Of a stretch of DNA of 40,333 nucleotides, positions 24,343-30,925 are shown in pieces. Source of the DNA: Kiritimatiellota bacterium (lineage in GTDB: Bacteria; Verrucomicrobiota; Lentisphaeria; Oligosphaerales; JAADHN01); contig JAADHN010000019.1 of NCBI GenBank assembly GCA_013151865.1, forward strand, positions 1 to 40,333. Direction: 5' to 3'. The notes under the pieces are model-generated. The model had not been told where the DNA came from. It was given only the letters and a program-made list of their open reading frames with translations, and ran no database searches. Position 1 is the first letter of the stretch. Every line of letters starts with the position of its first letter. The translations under genes were made by a program, and so were the position numbers.

Positions 24343-24387
24343 TTGTCCGGCGCCTTTCGACAGTCTATGGTATCCCGGGGGCCGGAC
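24343..24387 (+). promoter_or_regulatory. Candidate promoter with inverted repeat for the Mod-remnant/MNT/HEPN genes
   Basis: TTGTCC (24343-24348) and TATGGT (24366-24371) are separated by 17 bases. GTCCGGC (24345-24351) and GCCGGAC (24381-24387) form a perfect 7-base inverted repeat that brackets the -10 box. This is a suitable place for autoregulation by the toxin-antitoxin proteins. The leader to the first start would be about 100 bases. Confidence 0.4.
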
Positions 24388-24476
24388 GGGGGCGCTCGGT
24401 GCGCAAAAAGTCCCCTGGCCGCCGGACGATTGCCGGGCGGCGCTCGCCACGTGGCGAGATGATGGGCTTGGAGAGC

Positions 24477-24866
24477 ATGAAACCAACAGGGTCGGGATGG
24501 CGCATGGCGAAGCGAATGCACGAGATGGTGTCCAGAGAATCCGCGAATCCCGCGGCACAGCGCGTGAAAGAGCTGAAACGGCTTTTCCCCGAGGCCGTGA
24601 CCGAGGGGCGGCTCGACTTCGACAAACTGCGCGAATCCTTGGGCGATCAGGTCGATGACCGACCCGAGCGCTATGCCTTCACCTGGGCCGGCAAACGCGA
24701 CGCCATCCGGCTGCTGTCCGTGCCCAGCCGCGCCACGCTCGTACCGGACCGGGAGCAATCGGTCGAGTTCGACACCACGAAGAACCTGTTCATCTGCCGC
24801 GATTGCGCCCTTGACGACGACACCGCCGCGAACCTCGCGCTCCAGTGCCGGCTGAAGACGATTTGA
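24477..24866 (+). pseudogene. mod: Internally deleted Type III restriction-modification methyltransferase (Mod) remnant
   Basis: A 129-residue frame. Residues about 22-106 match the conserved N-terminus of Type III Mod proteins: NPAAQRVKELKRLFPEAVTE, DQVDDRPERYAFTW, GKRDAIRLL and VEFDTTKNLFI. In full Mod proteins (usually 500-700 residues) this leads to the catalytic DPPY and SAM-binding motifs. Here the frame instead jumps after about residue 106 (near base 24795) to CRDCALDDDTAANLALQCRL, which looks like the C-terminal tail of the same or a related methyltransferase, and then stops. An in-frame internal deletion is the simplest explanation, and no catalytic residue survives. The start is uncertain: ATG at 24477 has GGAG close by, ATG at 24504 is also possible. 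The stop overlaps the ribosome-binding site of the MNT gene 14 bases away. Confidence 0.7.
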
Positions 24867-24880
24867 AGGAGACCGGCGCC

Positions 24881-25180
24881 ATGCCTTCGCGTATCGATGT
24901 CGATCAGGAAAGAATCGCCGAATTCTGCCGGCGGCGCCATGTCCGCAGACTCTCGCTGTTCGGTTCGGTACTGCGGGACGACTTCGGTCCGGACAGCGAT
25001 GTGGACGTACTCGTCGAGTTCGAGCCCGGACATACGCCCGGCATGTTCGGAATCGTCGCGATGGAGGACGAACTCAGCGGGATCGTGGGACGCCCCGTCG
25101 ATCTGCGCACCCCCGGGGACCTCAGCCGCCTGTTTCGTGACGATGTGCTCGCCAACGCGGAGGAATGCTATGCCGCCTGA
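24881..25180 (+). CDS. mntA: MNT-type nucleotidyltransferase antitoxin (MntA-like)
   Basis: A 99-residue minimal nucleotidyltransferase. ATG at 24881 is chosen over an in-frame ATG 12 codons upstream because AAGGAGA lies 9 bases before it. Residues about 25-45 carry LFGSVLRDDFGPDSDVDVLV with exact GS-x10-D-x-D spacing, the nucleotidyltransferase active site. VEFEPGHTPGMFG and the Val-Asp-Leu-Arg strand near residue 70 (third metal-binding Asp) complete the fold. Length is normal. MntA-type antitoxins inactivate HepT toxins by adding AMP groups to a tyrosine in the HEPN R-X4-H-X-Y motif. The gene overlaps the following HEPN gene by 11 bases, the usual coupled arrangement. It looks intact, unlike its partner. 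Its position between mod and res remnants is a known placement for such pairs. Confidence 0.9.
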   Translation: MPSRIDVDQERIAEFCRRRHVRRLSLFGSVLRDDFGPDSDVDVLVEFEPGHTPGMFGIVAMEDELSGIVGRPVDLRTPGDLSRLFRDDVLANAEECYAA

Positions 25181-25418
25181 CCCAGATTTGGTCCGACTTT
25201 TTCACATTTGGGAGGCTGCGCGCGAAGCGATGGACCATACCGAGGGACGAAGCCGGGCAGACCTCGATACGGACCGACTCCTGCAACACGCACTCGTTCG
25301 CCTGCTCGAGATCGTCGGCGAGGGCGCGGCAGGCTGTTCCCCCGCTTTCCGGTCGGACCATCCCCAGATTCCGTGGAAGGCCATGGTGGGAATGCGAAAC
25401 CGCCTGATTCACGCCTAG
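25170..25418 (+). CDS. hepT: HEPN (HepT-like, DUF86) toxin, truncated by an in-frame TAG
   Basis: The readable frame gives 82 residues of a HEPN ribonuclease-type toxin: RLFHIWEAAREAMDHTEGRS, LLQHALVRLLEIVGEGA and IPWKAMVGMRNRLIHA. The family catalytic motif R-X4-H-X-Y is present as R76-NRLI-H81-A, but the next codon is TAG (25416-25418) instead of a tyrosine codon. The frame beyond it stays open for 33 codons to TAA at 25518-25520 and reads FDIDLDVVWRTIREDL, exactly the expected HepT C-terminus. A single-base change from TAC or TAT would restore a normal 116-residue protein. The lost tyrosine is the residue AMPylated by MntA. The product is most likely a dead or truncated toxin, although R76 and H81 themselves remain. 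The start overlaps the MNT gene end by 11 bases. Confidence 0.85.
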   Translation: MPPDPDLVRLFHIWEAAREAMDHTEGRSRADLDTDRLLQHALVRLLEIVGEGAAGCSPAFRSDHPQIPWKAMVGMRNRLIHA

Positions 25419-25520
25419 TTCGACATAGATCTCGATGTCGTCTGGCGGACGATCCGGGAAGATCTGCCAAACCTGTGCCGAATCATCAAGCCGGTTCTCG
25501 GTTCCGCCGGAATGCTCTAA
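25416..25520 (+). other. Orphaned 3' end of the HEPN gene after the nonsense codon
   Basis: This segment contains the premature TAG, 33 intact sense codons of HepT C-terminal sequence and the ancestral TAA. The ancestral stop overlaps the ATG of the next gene (TAATG at 25518-25522), so that gene was once translationally coupled to full-length HEPN. With the TAG in place, ribosomes stop about 100 bases short of that junction. Confidence 0.75.
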
Positions 25521-25813
25521 TGAAGCTCCGCACGAAACTGTCCGTCTACGTCAAGCTGCCGGGCTGGTTCACGGTGCCCACGCCCATCGGCGAGTACAAT
25601 CCGGACTGGGCCGTGGTCATCGAACCCCGCGACGCGTTCGGCGAACCGACGGGAGACGAGCGACTCTATTTGGTGAGCGAAACCAAGGACACAGCCGAGT
25701 TGGACAAACTCCGACCGGACGAGGTCCGCCGGATTCATTGCGGTCGCCGGCATTTCGAGGACGCCCTCGGCGTTCCGTACAAAGTGGTGACGCGTGCCGC
25801 GGAATTGCCGTGA
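25520..25813 (+). CDS. res: Stand-alone C-terminal nuclease domain of a Type III restriction endonuclease (Res fragment)
   Basis: A 97-residue frame equal to the last ~100 residues of Type III Res proteins, which normally exceed 900 residues and carry a DEAD-type helicase first. VYVKLPGWFTVPTPIGEYNP is the typical entry. NPDWAVVIEP supplies the Pro-Asp of the nuclease motif, and LYLVSETK supplies Glu-x-Lys, so the PD-(D/E)XK triad is intact. LRPDEVRRIHCGRRHFEDA and the ending VPYKVVTRAAELP are also characteristic. The helicase part is absent; the ATG at 25520 lies directly at the junction with the HEPN gene. No good ribosome-binding site is present, so expression probably relied on coupling through TAATG, now broken by the upstream TAG. 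Whether a free nuclease domain has any activity is unknown; I regard it as a deletion relic. Confidence 0.72.
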   Translation: MKLRTKLSVYVKLPGWFTVPTPIGEYNPDWAVVIEPRDAFGEPTGDERLYLVSETKDTAELDKLRPDEVRRIHCGRRHFEDALGVPYKVVTRAAELP

Positions 25814-26309
25814 ACGACCGTCTTACCGGAAAACGAATGAGTCAGCCGACCGGTGTTCGCGTGGATCGGGGAGAACCGCCGGCAACCGGACGTCTTGGTG
25901 GGACTGACCGACCTCCGCCCCGTGCCGCCGCCGAAGCGCCCGGCTTTTGCCGTGGTCCGGGTCGTGCCGGACCGGTCGAGGTCGAGCCGTCCCGGGGCCG
26001 GATTGTCGGACTCCCCGGTCCGGGATCGGCGTTTGGATGCGCCGATCGCCAAGCCCCAGCCCGACAGCCCTCCGGCTCGCCGCCGGCCGGGACTGCCGAC
26101 TGGCCGTTCTCGAAGTGGTGGCCGGCGCGGCCGGAGGATAACCCTGGTCCGGGCCGCTCCCCGACTGCTCTCGCCGTGCCCGTTCAGGCGTGCCGCACCG
26201 AGTCGTGTCGTGCCGACGTGTGCGGGGGAGGGTTGTCGCGCGCGCTCCATGCGTTACTTTTCGAAGCGTGCGAGAGTGAACACACAAGGTCGACGGAAAG
26301 GATGTTCCC
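25814..26309. other. 496-base gap between the restriction remnant and the esterase gene
   Basis: No gene is supported. A GTG-started frame from 25853 reads VFAWIGENRRQPDVLVGL and for about 40 codons has plausible codon use. It then becomes arginine/proline/serine-rich and matches nothing I know; it could be a further gene relic of the decayed locus. No clear promoter for the esterase was found. Confidence 0.3.
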
Positions 26310-28514
26310 ATGAGACGGACGATGCAAAAGCTGCGACTCGGTTTGGGGTGGGTTGCCGTGTGGTGTTTCTCGAGTGCGGTCGCCGAGGTGCGGCTGCCGT
26401 CGCTTTTTGCGGACCACATGGTGTTTCAACGGCAGGCGGATGCCCCGGTGTGGGGTTGGGCCGACCCCGGGGAAAAGGTCGAGGTATCCGCGAGTTGGGG
26501 TGCGAAGTCCGCAACCGCGGCGGACGCGGACGGGAAGTGGCGCGTCGACCTGAAGACGCCCGAAGCCGGCGGGCCGTTCACGGTCGCCGTTGCGGGGCGG
26601 AACACCATTCGGCTCACGGATGTTCTCGTCGGTGAGGTTTGGCTGTGTTCCGGACAATCGAACATGCAGATGTCGGTTTCCAGGGCCCGCAATGCAAAGG
26701 AAGAGATTGCAGCGGCCGTGTTTCCAGACATCCGCCTGCTCAAGGTCAACTTGCAGACTGCCGAAAGTCCGCAGACTGACTGCAGCGTTCGGGCGTGGAC
26801 GCCCTGTTCGCCGGAGAGCGTTGGGTCGTTTTCCGCGGCGGCGTATTTCTTCGGCCGCAAGCTGTATCAAGAGCTGGGAATACCGATCGGCCTGATCCAT
26901 TCGTCGTGGGGCGGCACATGCATCGAGGCGTGGACGCCCTGGGAAAGTCAGAAAGACGATCCCGTCGTGTTGAGTCGGAAAGAGTCGTATGACAAGCGAG
27001 AGAGAATCTACGACCCGGAGAAGGCGAAGGCGCGGTACGAGAAGGACCGGGCGGCGTGGCGCGCTTGGGTCCGCGGCGGTCGCAAGGGGAAACAACCGCG
27101 TCGGCCGCGAGCCCCCGTCCAACCGCGCAAGGACCGCAACCATCCCTCGAATCTGTACAATGCCATGATTCATCCTCTGGCTCCGTTCGCGATCCGTGGG
27201 GCGATCTGGTACCAGGGCGAAGCGAACGCCGGTCGCGGGGCCCACTATCGGGTCCAGCTCGAGCGCCTGATCACGTCCTGGCGGCAACTGTGGGGGAAGG
27301 AGTTTCCGTTCTATTTCGTGCAACTCCCGAATTTTCGGAAGCCTTGGGAAGCCCCGGTCGAGGACGGGGGCTGGCCGGAGATCCGCGAGTCGTTCATGAA
27401 AACAGCACTGGAAGTACCGAAAACCGGTATGGCCATCACCATCGACATCGGCGAAGCGGGCAACATTCACCCGAAGAACAAGCAGGACGTCGGTGACCGC
27501 TTGGCGCGGTTGGCCTTGCACGATGTTTACGGCAAGACCGGTTTTGCCTGGTGCGGCCCCATCTTCAAGGCCTGCGAATTCCGCGACGGGAAGGCAACGG
27601 TCACGTTTGATACCGGGGGGGCTCCGCTGGCGGTGCGCGGCGACGGTCCGTTGAAGGGCTTTGCATTGGTGGGTGAGGACGGGGTCCCCGTGGCGGCGGA
27701 GGCCGTGATTCAGGGGCCGGACAAAGTGATTGTGAGTTCTCCGAAAGTGCCGCGACCCGCCATGGTCTATTACGCCTGGGCCAATAACCCGGTGGGAGTG
27801 AACTTGATCAATGCCGGCGGACTGCCCGCCTCGCCGTTCCGTTTTGGAGAAATCCCCAAGTTCGAAGTCTTTGCCAAGTATCTTCCGGAGGAGGCCAAGA
27901 CGTATCGAGTGGTGTATGCCTTCGATCCTTTGAAGGCGCGACTGACGGCGGGCAACACCCAGTTCGTGTACGAGCAAGACCATTCGGCCGAGATCAAGGG
28001 ACCGTTTCGAAAGGTTGCCTATTTCCTCGCGTTGCAGGATCGGAAGGGAAAAGTGACCTATGCCTTTGTGAGCATGGACCCGTTCACGCAGGATGTCCGC
28101 CGCATCGGTGTGCCCGCCAAGGCCACGGGGGCGCGCTTCCAGGTGAAAGTGAGCAATGCAACCGTCAAGAGCAATGCGCCCGGGGTTGCGGTCGGAGAAT
28201 ACCCGGAAGGCTGCAACATCGAATTCTGGGACTGCAATTACGGGCCGGGCAACGAAGCGAAAATCCCCAATGCGGACGACAAGCTGTTCGACTTCGGAGA
28301 CCGAATGGGCCCGGAGAAGTCGCCGGGATACGGCTGCATGCAGATTCACAACTGGAAAGCGAAACAGTCCATCATCTGTTTCAACCGGTTCGGATCCGGG
28401 GGAAGCAATGATGTGGGAATCGGCAATTCTCCGGGGAAGACCCGTGACTGGACCTTCACCGCGAGTGCCCGGGAGTACGCCCGGGGAGAATTCAAGGTAT
28501 TGGTCCTGCCGTAG
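26310..28514 (+). CDS. Secreted sialate O-acetylesterase (SASA/SGNH family) with C-terminal accessory domain
   Basis: A 734-residue protein. The signal peptide is MRRTMQKLRL... ending SSAVA before EVRLPSLF, and AAGGA lies about 9 bases before the ATG. LPSLFADHMVFQRQADAPVW is the classic start of this family. The SGNH-type esterase core has VWLCSGQSNMQ with S117 as nucleophile, IHSSWGGTCIEAW (196-208), IWYQGEANAG (299-308) and IDIGEAGNIHPKNK (378-391), where H387 with the nearby Asp completes the triad. An insertion rich in K and R (about 225-275) is unusual. Residues about 545-734 form an extra beta domain (VSMDPFTQDVRRIGVPA, IEFWDCNYGPGNEAKIPNA) that I recall from PVC-type esterases. It probably removes O-acetyl groups from sialic acid or other acetylated glycans outside the cytoplasm, opening them to the neighbouring hydrolases and lyases. 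Confidence 0.88.
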   Translation: MRRTMQKLRLGLGWVAVWCFSSAVAEVRLPSLFADHMVFQRQADAPVWGWADPGEKVEVSASWGAKSATAADADGKWRVDLKTPEAGGPFTVAVAGRNTIRLTDVLVGEVWLCSGQSNMQMSVSRARNAKEEIAAAVFPDIRLLKVNLQTAESPQTDCSVRAWTPCSPESVGSFSAAAYFFGRKLYQELGIPIGLIHSSWGGTCIEAWTPWESQKDDPVVLSRKESYDKRERIYDPEKAKARYEKDRAAWRAWVRGGRKGKQPRRPRAPVQPRKDRNHPSNLYNAMIHPLAPFAIRGAIWYQGEANAGRGAHYRVQLERLITSWRQLWGKEFPFYFVQLPNFRKPWEAPVEDGGWPEIRESFMKTALEVPKTGMAITIDIGEAGNIHPKNKQDVGDRLARLALHDVYGKTGFAWCGPIFKACEFRDGKATVTFDTGGAPLAVRGDGPLKGFALVGEDGVPVAAEAVIQGPDKVIVSSPKVPRPAMVYYAWANNPVGVNLINAGGLPASPFRFGEIPKFEVFAKYLPEEAKTYRVVYAFDPLKARLTAGNTQFVYEQDHSAEIKGPFRKVAYFLALQDRKGKVTYAFVSMDPFTQDVRRIGVPAKATGARFQVKVSNATVKSNAPGVAVGEYPEGCNIEFWDCNYGPGNEAKIPNADDKLFDFGDRMGPEKSPGYGCMQIHNWKAKQSIICFNRFGSGGSNDVGIGNSPGKTRDWTFTASAREYARGEFKVLVLP

Positions 28515-28533
28515 GGCCCGGCAGCACCCGTCG

Positions 28534-28574
28534 GCAAAGGGTACATGGCCGAACGCGGCCGTGGGTCCCTTTGC
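28534..28574 (+). terminator. Long hairpin just after the esterase gene
   Basis: GCAAAGGG (28534-28541) pairs perfectly with CCCTTTGC (28567-28574). Inside, GGCCG (28547-28551) pairs with CGGCC (28556-28560) around loop AACG, with partial pairing between. It begins 20 bases after the esterase stop. There is no T-run after the stem, so it is terminator-like or 3'-stabilising. Confidence 0.4.
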
Positions 28575-28581
28575 GGGCGTC

Positions 28582-28603
28582 CCGCCTGCGTGCGGGCAGG
28601 CGG
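28582..28603. repeat. Perfect 8-base hairpin
   Basis: CCGCCTGC (28582-28589) and GCAGGCGG (28596-28603) enclose a 6-base loop. It follows the previous hairpin by 8 bases in the 146-base gap before the dehydrogenase gene and could form a tandem 3' end structure with it. Confidence 0.4.
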
Positions 28604-28660
28604 AAATATATGGAAATCTGACTGGACGGGGTCCCGCCCGCAAAAGGAGCACATTCATCC

Positions 28661-29662
28661 ATGCAGGCACAGGCAGTTGTTTTCACGGCGCCGGGTCGGG
28701 TCGAGTTCGGCACGGTGACTTGTCCGGACCCCGGTCCGGACGACGCCGTGGTGCGCGTGACCCATTCCTGGATCAGCAACGGCACGGAGGGTTCGTTTCT
28801 CCGGGGCGAACGGATCGCGGGCGACACGGCCCGGCGGCAGGGCGATCCCATGCCTTTTCCGATCGTGGCGGGATACCAAAAGATCGGGGTCGTCGAGCAC
28901 GTGGGCGCCCACATTGACGACCTTGAAGTCGGGGAGACCGTTTTTGCGGCCATGGGCCGCGTGGACGGCATGTTCCAGCCCTGGGGCGGTCAGCTGTCGC
29001 CGAGCGTCAGTCCCCGCGCCCAGATCTGGAAACTGCCCAACGGCGGTCCCGAGCCGCTGGCGTACGCGGCCCTGGTCCTGACCCAGGTGGGCTACAATTG
29101 CGGGTCGCGACCGCCCCTCGCGGTGGGGGACGGCGCCGTGGTCATCGGCGACGGCATGGTCGGCCACTGGGCCGCGCAGACCCTGGGTTGGCGGGGAGCC
29201 GAAGTGATCCTGGTCGGACGGCATGAGGATCGCCTGGCGCGATTCCAGACCGGGCCGACCCGCCATACCGCGAACGCCCGCGAAGAGGACTGGCTCGATC
29301 TCCTGAAGCGTGCGCTGCCCGGCGGTGCGCGCGTAATCGTGGATACGGTGGGATCGATCCGGGCCGTCGAGCAGTGCCTGCCGCTCCTGGTCCGGGAAGG
29401 ACACATCGTTTCGGCGGGGTTTTACGGCACGGAAGACCGGTTGGCGCTTCAACCGCTTCGGAGCTGGGAGGCGTCCGTCGATACGGTTTCCGGATGGACC
29501 AGACCGCGAATGGACGCCACCCGCGCCTTGATTGCCGGCAACCAGCTCCAGACCCTTCCCCTCATCACCCATCGTTTTCCCGCCCGTCGTGCCGCCGAGG
29601 CCTGGGCGCTTATCGAGCAAAAAACCGAACCGGTGCTCGGGGTCATTCTCGATTGGGACTGA
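28661..29662 (+). CDS. Zinc-less medium-chain dehydrogenase (BchC/Zn-MDR-like oxidoreductase)
   Basis: A 333-residue cytoplasmic MDR-superfamily protein. VVFTAPGRVEF and SWISNGTEGSFLRGE (36-50) resemble the N-terminus of BchC-like dehydrogenases, where Ser/Asn-Gly-Thr-Glu replaces the Cys-Gly-Ser-Asp zinc site. FPIVAGYQKIGVVEHVG is the family's beta-barrel strand pair. The structural zinc cysteines are absent. The nucleotide-binding motif is VIGDGMVGHW (161-170), followed by VILVGRHEDRL, whose basic end could favour NADPH. The substrate is unknown; as there are no photosynthesis genes, a chlorophyllide role is not implied. AAAGGAG lies about 11 bases before the ATG. The MFS transporter gene begins 12 bases after its stop, so these two form an operon, possibly import or export and oxidation of one compound. 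Confidence 0.82.
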   Translation: MQAQAVVFTAPGRVEFGTVTCPDPGPDDAVVRVTHSWISNGTEGSFLRGERIAGDTARRQGDPMPFPIVAGYQKIGVVEHVGAHIDDLEVGETVFAAMGRVDGMFQPWGGQLSPSVSPRAQIWKLPNGGPEPLAYAALVLTQVGYNCGSRPPLAVGDGAVVIGDGMVGHWAAQTLGWRGAEVILVGRHEDRLARFQTGPTRHTANAREEDWLDLLKRALPGGARVIVDTVGSIRAVEQCLPLLVREGHIVSAGFYGTEDRLALQPLRSWEASVDTVSGWTRPRMDATRALIAGNQLQTLPLITHRFPARRAAEAWALIEQKTEPVLGVILDWD

Positions 29663-29674
29663 GGTCCGAAAACG

Positions 29675-30886
29675 ATGCCCCACTGGCGCCGAAATCTCGC
29701 GGTCGTTTGGACGGCCCAATTCGTGTCGATCATGGGCTTCAGTCTGGCGCTGCCGTTTGTCCCCTATTACATCCAGGAATTGGGGGTGACGGACCCGAAA
29801 GCCGTAAAGTTCTGGGCCGCCCTGGCCGCATCGAGCAGCGCTTTCAGCTTTGCGCTCACGGCGCCGTTTTGGGGGATGCTGGCAGACCGGTACGGGCGCA
29901 AACCCATGATGTTGAGGGCCAACCTTGCTGCGGCGCTTGTGGTGGGACTGATGGCGTTCGTGCCCAATGTCCGGGTCCTGGTGCTGCTCCGCTTCATTCA
30001 GGGCGCGTTGACCGGGACCGTCACCGCCTCCACAACCCTGGTGGCCGGGAACACCCCCGAACACCGGCAGGGAACGGCGCTGGGCGCCCTGAGCGCCGCA
30101 GTGTTCAGCGGGGCCACCATCGGCATCGGGTGCGGCGGCCTGGCCGCCGATCTGATCGGGTACCGGCAGACGTTCCTCATCGCCGCCTGCCTGTTGCTGG
30201 CCGCATCCCTGATCATCTGGCTTGGGGTTCGGGAGCAGTTCGTGCGCCCGGCGCCGGCGCCGGCTCTTTTGCCCCGAAAACTTTTCCGTCTCCCGGTCAT
30301 CGGCGCCGGCGCGCCCATTTTCGTGCTCCTCGGCATTGCGGCCATGGCCCGGCGGTTTGACGGTCCGTTCTTCCCGCTGCTCGTTCAACAGCTCAACGGC
30401 GGGATCCAGGGCGCCGCCAAGTGGACCGGCGGGATCGGCGCCGCGGCCGGCGCCGGCGCCATGCTGGCCGCCGTGGTGCTCGGACGCCTGAGCGACCGGC
30501 TCCCGGCACGGGCCGTGGCCGGGCTCTCGGCAACCGGCGCAGGTCTGTTCATGTTCCTGACCGGTCTGGTCACATCCCTGGTCATGCTTCTCCCGGTGCG
30601 GTTCCTGACGGTCTTTTTCGCGGCCGGGCTCGATCCGGTCCTGAACGCCTGGCTGTCCCGGGCCACGCCGGCCGAGCGGCGGGGGGTAGTCTTCGGGTGG
30701 TCCGTCACGGTGAAATCGAGCGGCTGGATGGTGGCCCCGCTGTTGAGCGGACTCCTTGCGGTGCACTATGGTTTGCAGAGCATTTTCTTCGTGGGCCCGG
30801 TAAGCTATCTGGCCCTGCTGGTCGCCCTGCATCTGTTGCGCCGTCGTCTGCCGGGCAAATCCGTCCCGGGCGACCTCCGTCAATGA
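29675..30886 (+). CDS. Major facilitator superfamily transporter
   Basis: A 403-residue inner-membrane protein with about 12 hydrophobic segments. Motif A between helices 2 and 3 is FWGMLADRYGRKPMM (about 66-80). The second helix-3/4 region has LRFIQGALTGTVTASTTLVA, similar to motif B/C of drug:H+ antiporter-type (DHA1) or sugar-efflux carriers. The repeat in the second half is VLGRLSDRLPAR. Length is normal. It is co-transcribed with the upstream dehydrogenase (12-base gap). The cargo cannot be predicted; the gene pair suggests a small organic compound or sugar derivative. The stop is followed after 39 bases by the end of a convergent gene. Confidence 0.9.
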   Translation: MPHWRRNLAVVWTAQFVSIMGFSLALPFVPYYIQELGVTDPKAVKFWAALAASSSAFSFALTAPFWGMLADRYGRKPMMLRANLAAALVVGLMAFVPNVRVLVLLRFIQGALTGTVTASTTLVAGNTPEHRQGTALGALSAAVFSGATIGIGCGGLAADLIGYRQTFLIAACLLLAASLIIWLGVREQFVRPAPAPALLPRKLFRLPVIGAGAPIFVLLGIAAMARRFDGPFFPLLVQQLNGGIQGAAKWTGGIGAAAGAGAMLAAVVLGRLSDRLPARAVAGLSATGAGLFMFLTGLVTSLVMLLPVRFLTVFFAAGLDPVLNAWLSRATPAERRGVVFGWSVTVKSSGWMVAPLLSGLLAVHYGLQSIFFVGPVSYLALLVALHLLRRRLPGKSVPGDLRQ

Positions 30887-30904
30887 CGCGGACAACTACC
30901 GAGT

Positions 30905-30918
30905 CTCCCGGCTGGGAG
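30905..30918. terminator. Short hairpin between convergent genes
   Basis: CTCCC (30905-30909), loop GGCT, GGGAG (30914-30918) sits in the 39-base gap between the converging MFS and kinase genes and could serve both. The stem is short and no T-run is present. Confidence 0.3.
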
Positions 30919-30925
30919 CGGGGCT

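Noticed and set aside
25853-26000. Possible small protein starting VFAWIGENRRQPDV after the Res fragment
   Set aside because: No ribosome-binding site, and composition becomes low-complexity after about 40 codons; kept only as a note on the gap.
26184-28670. 828-codon minus-strand frame opposite the esterase gene, and a similar one at 28655-30895
   Set aside because: Both are shadows of clearly assigned plus-strand genes.
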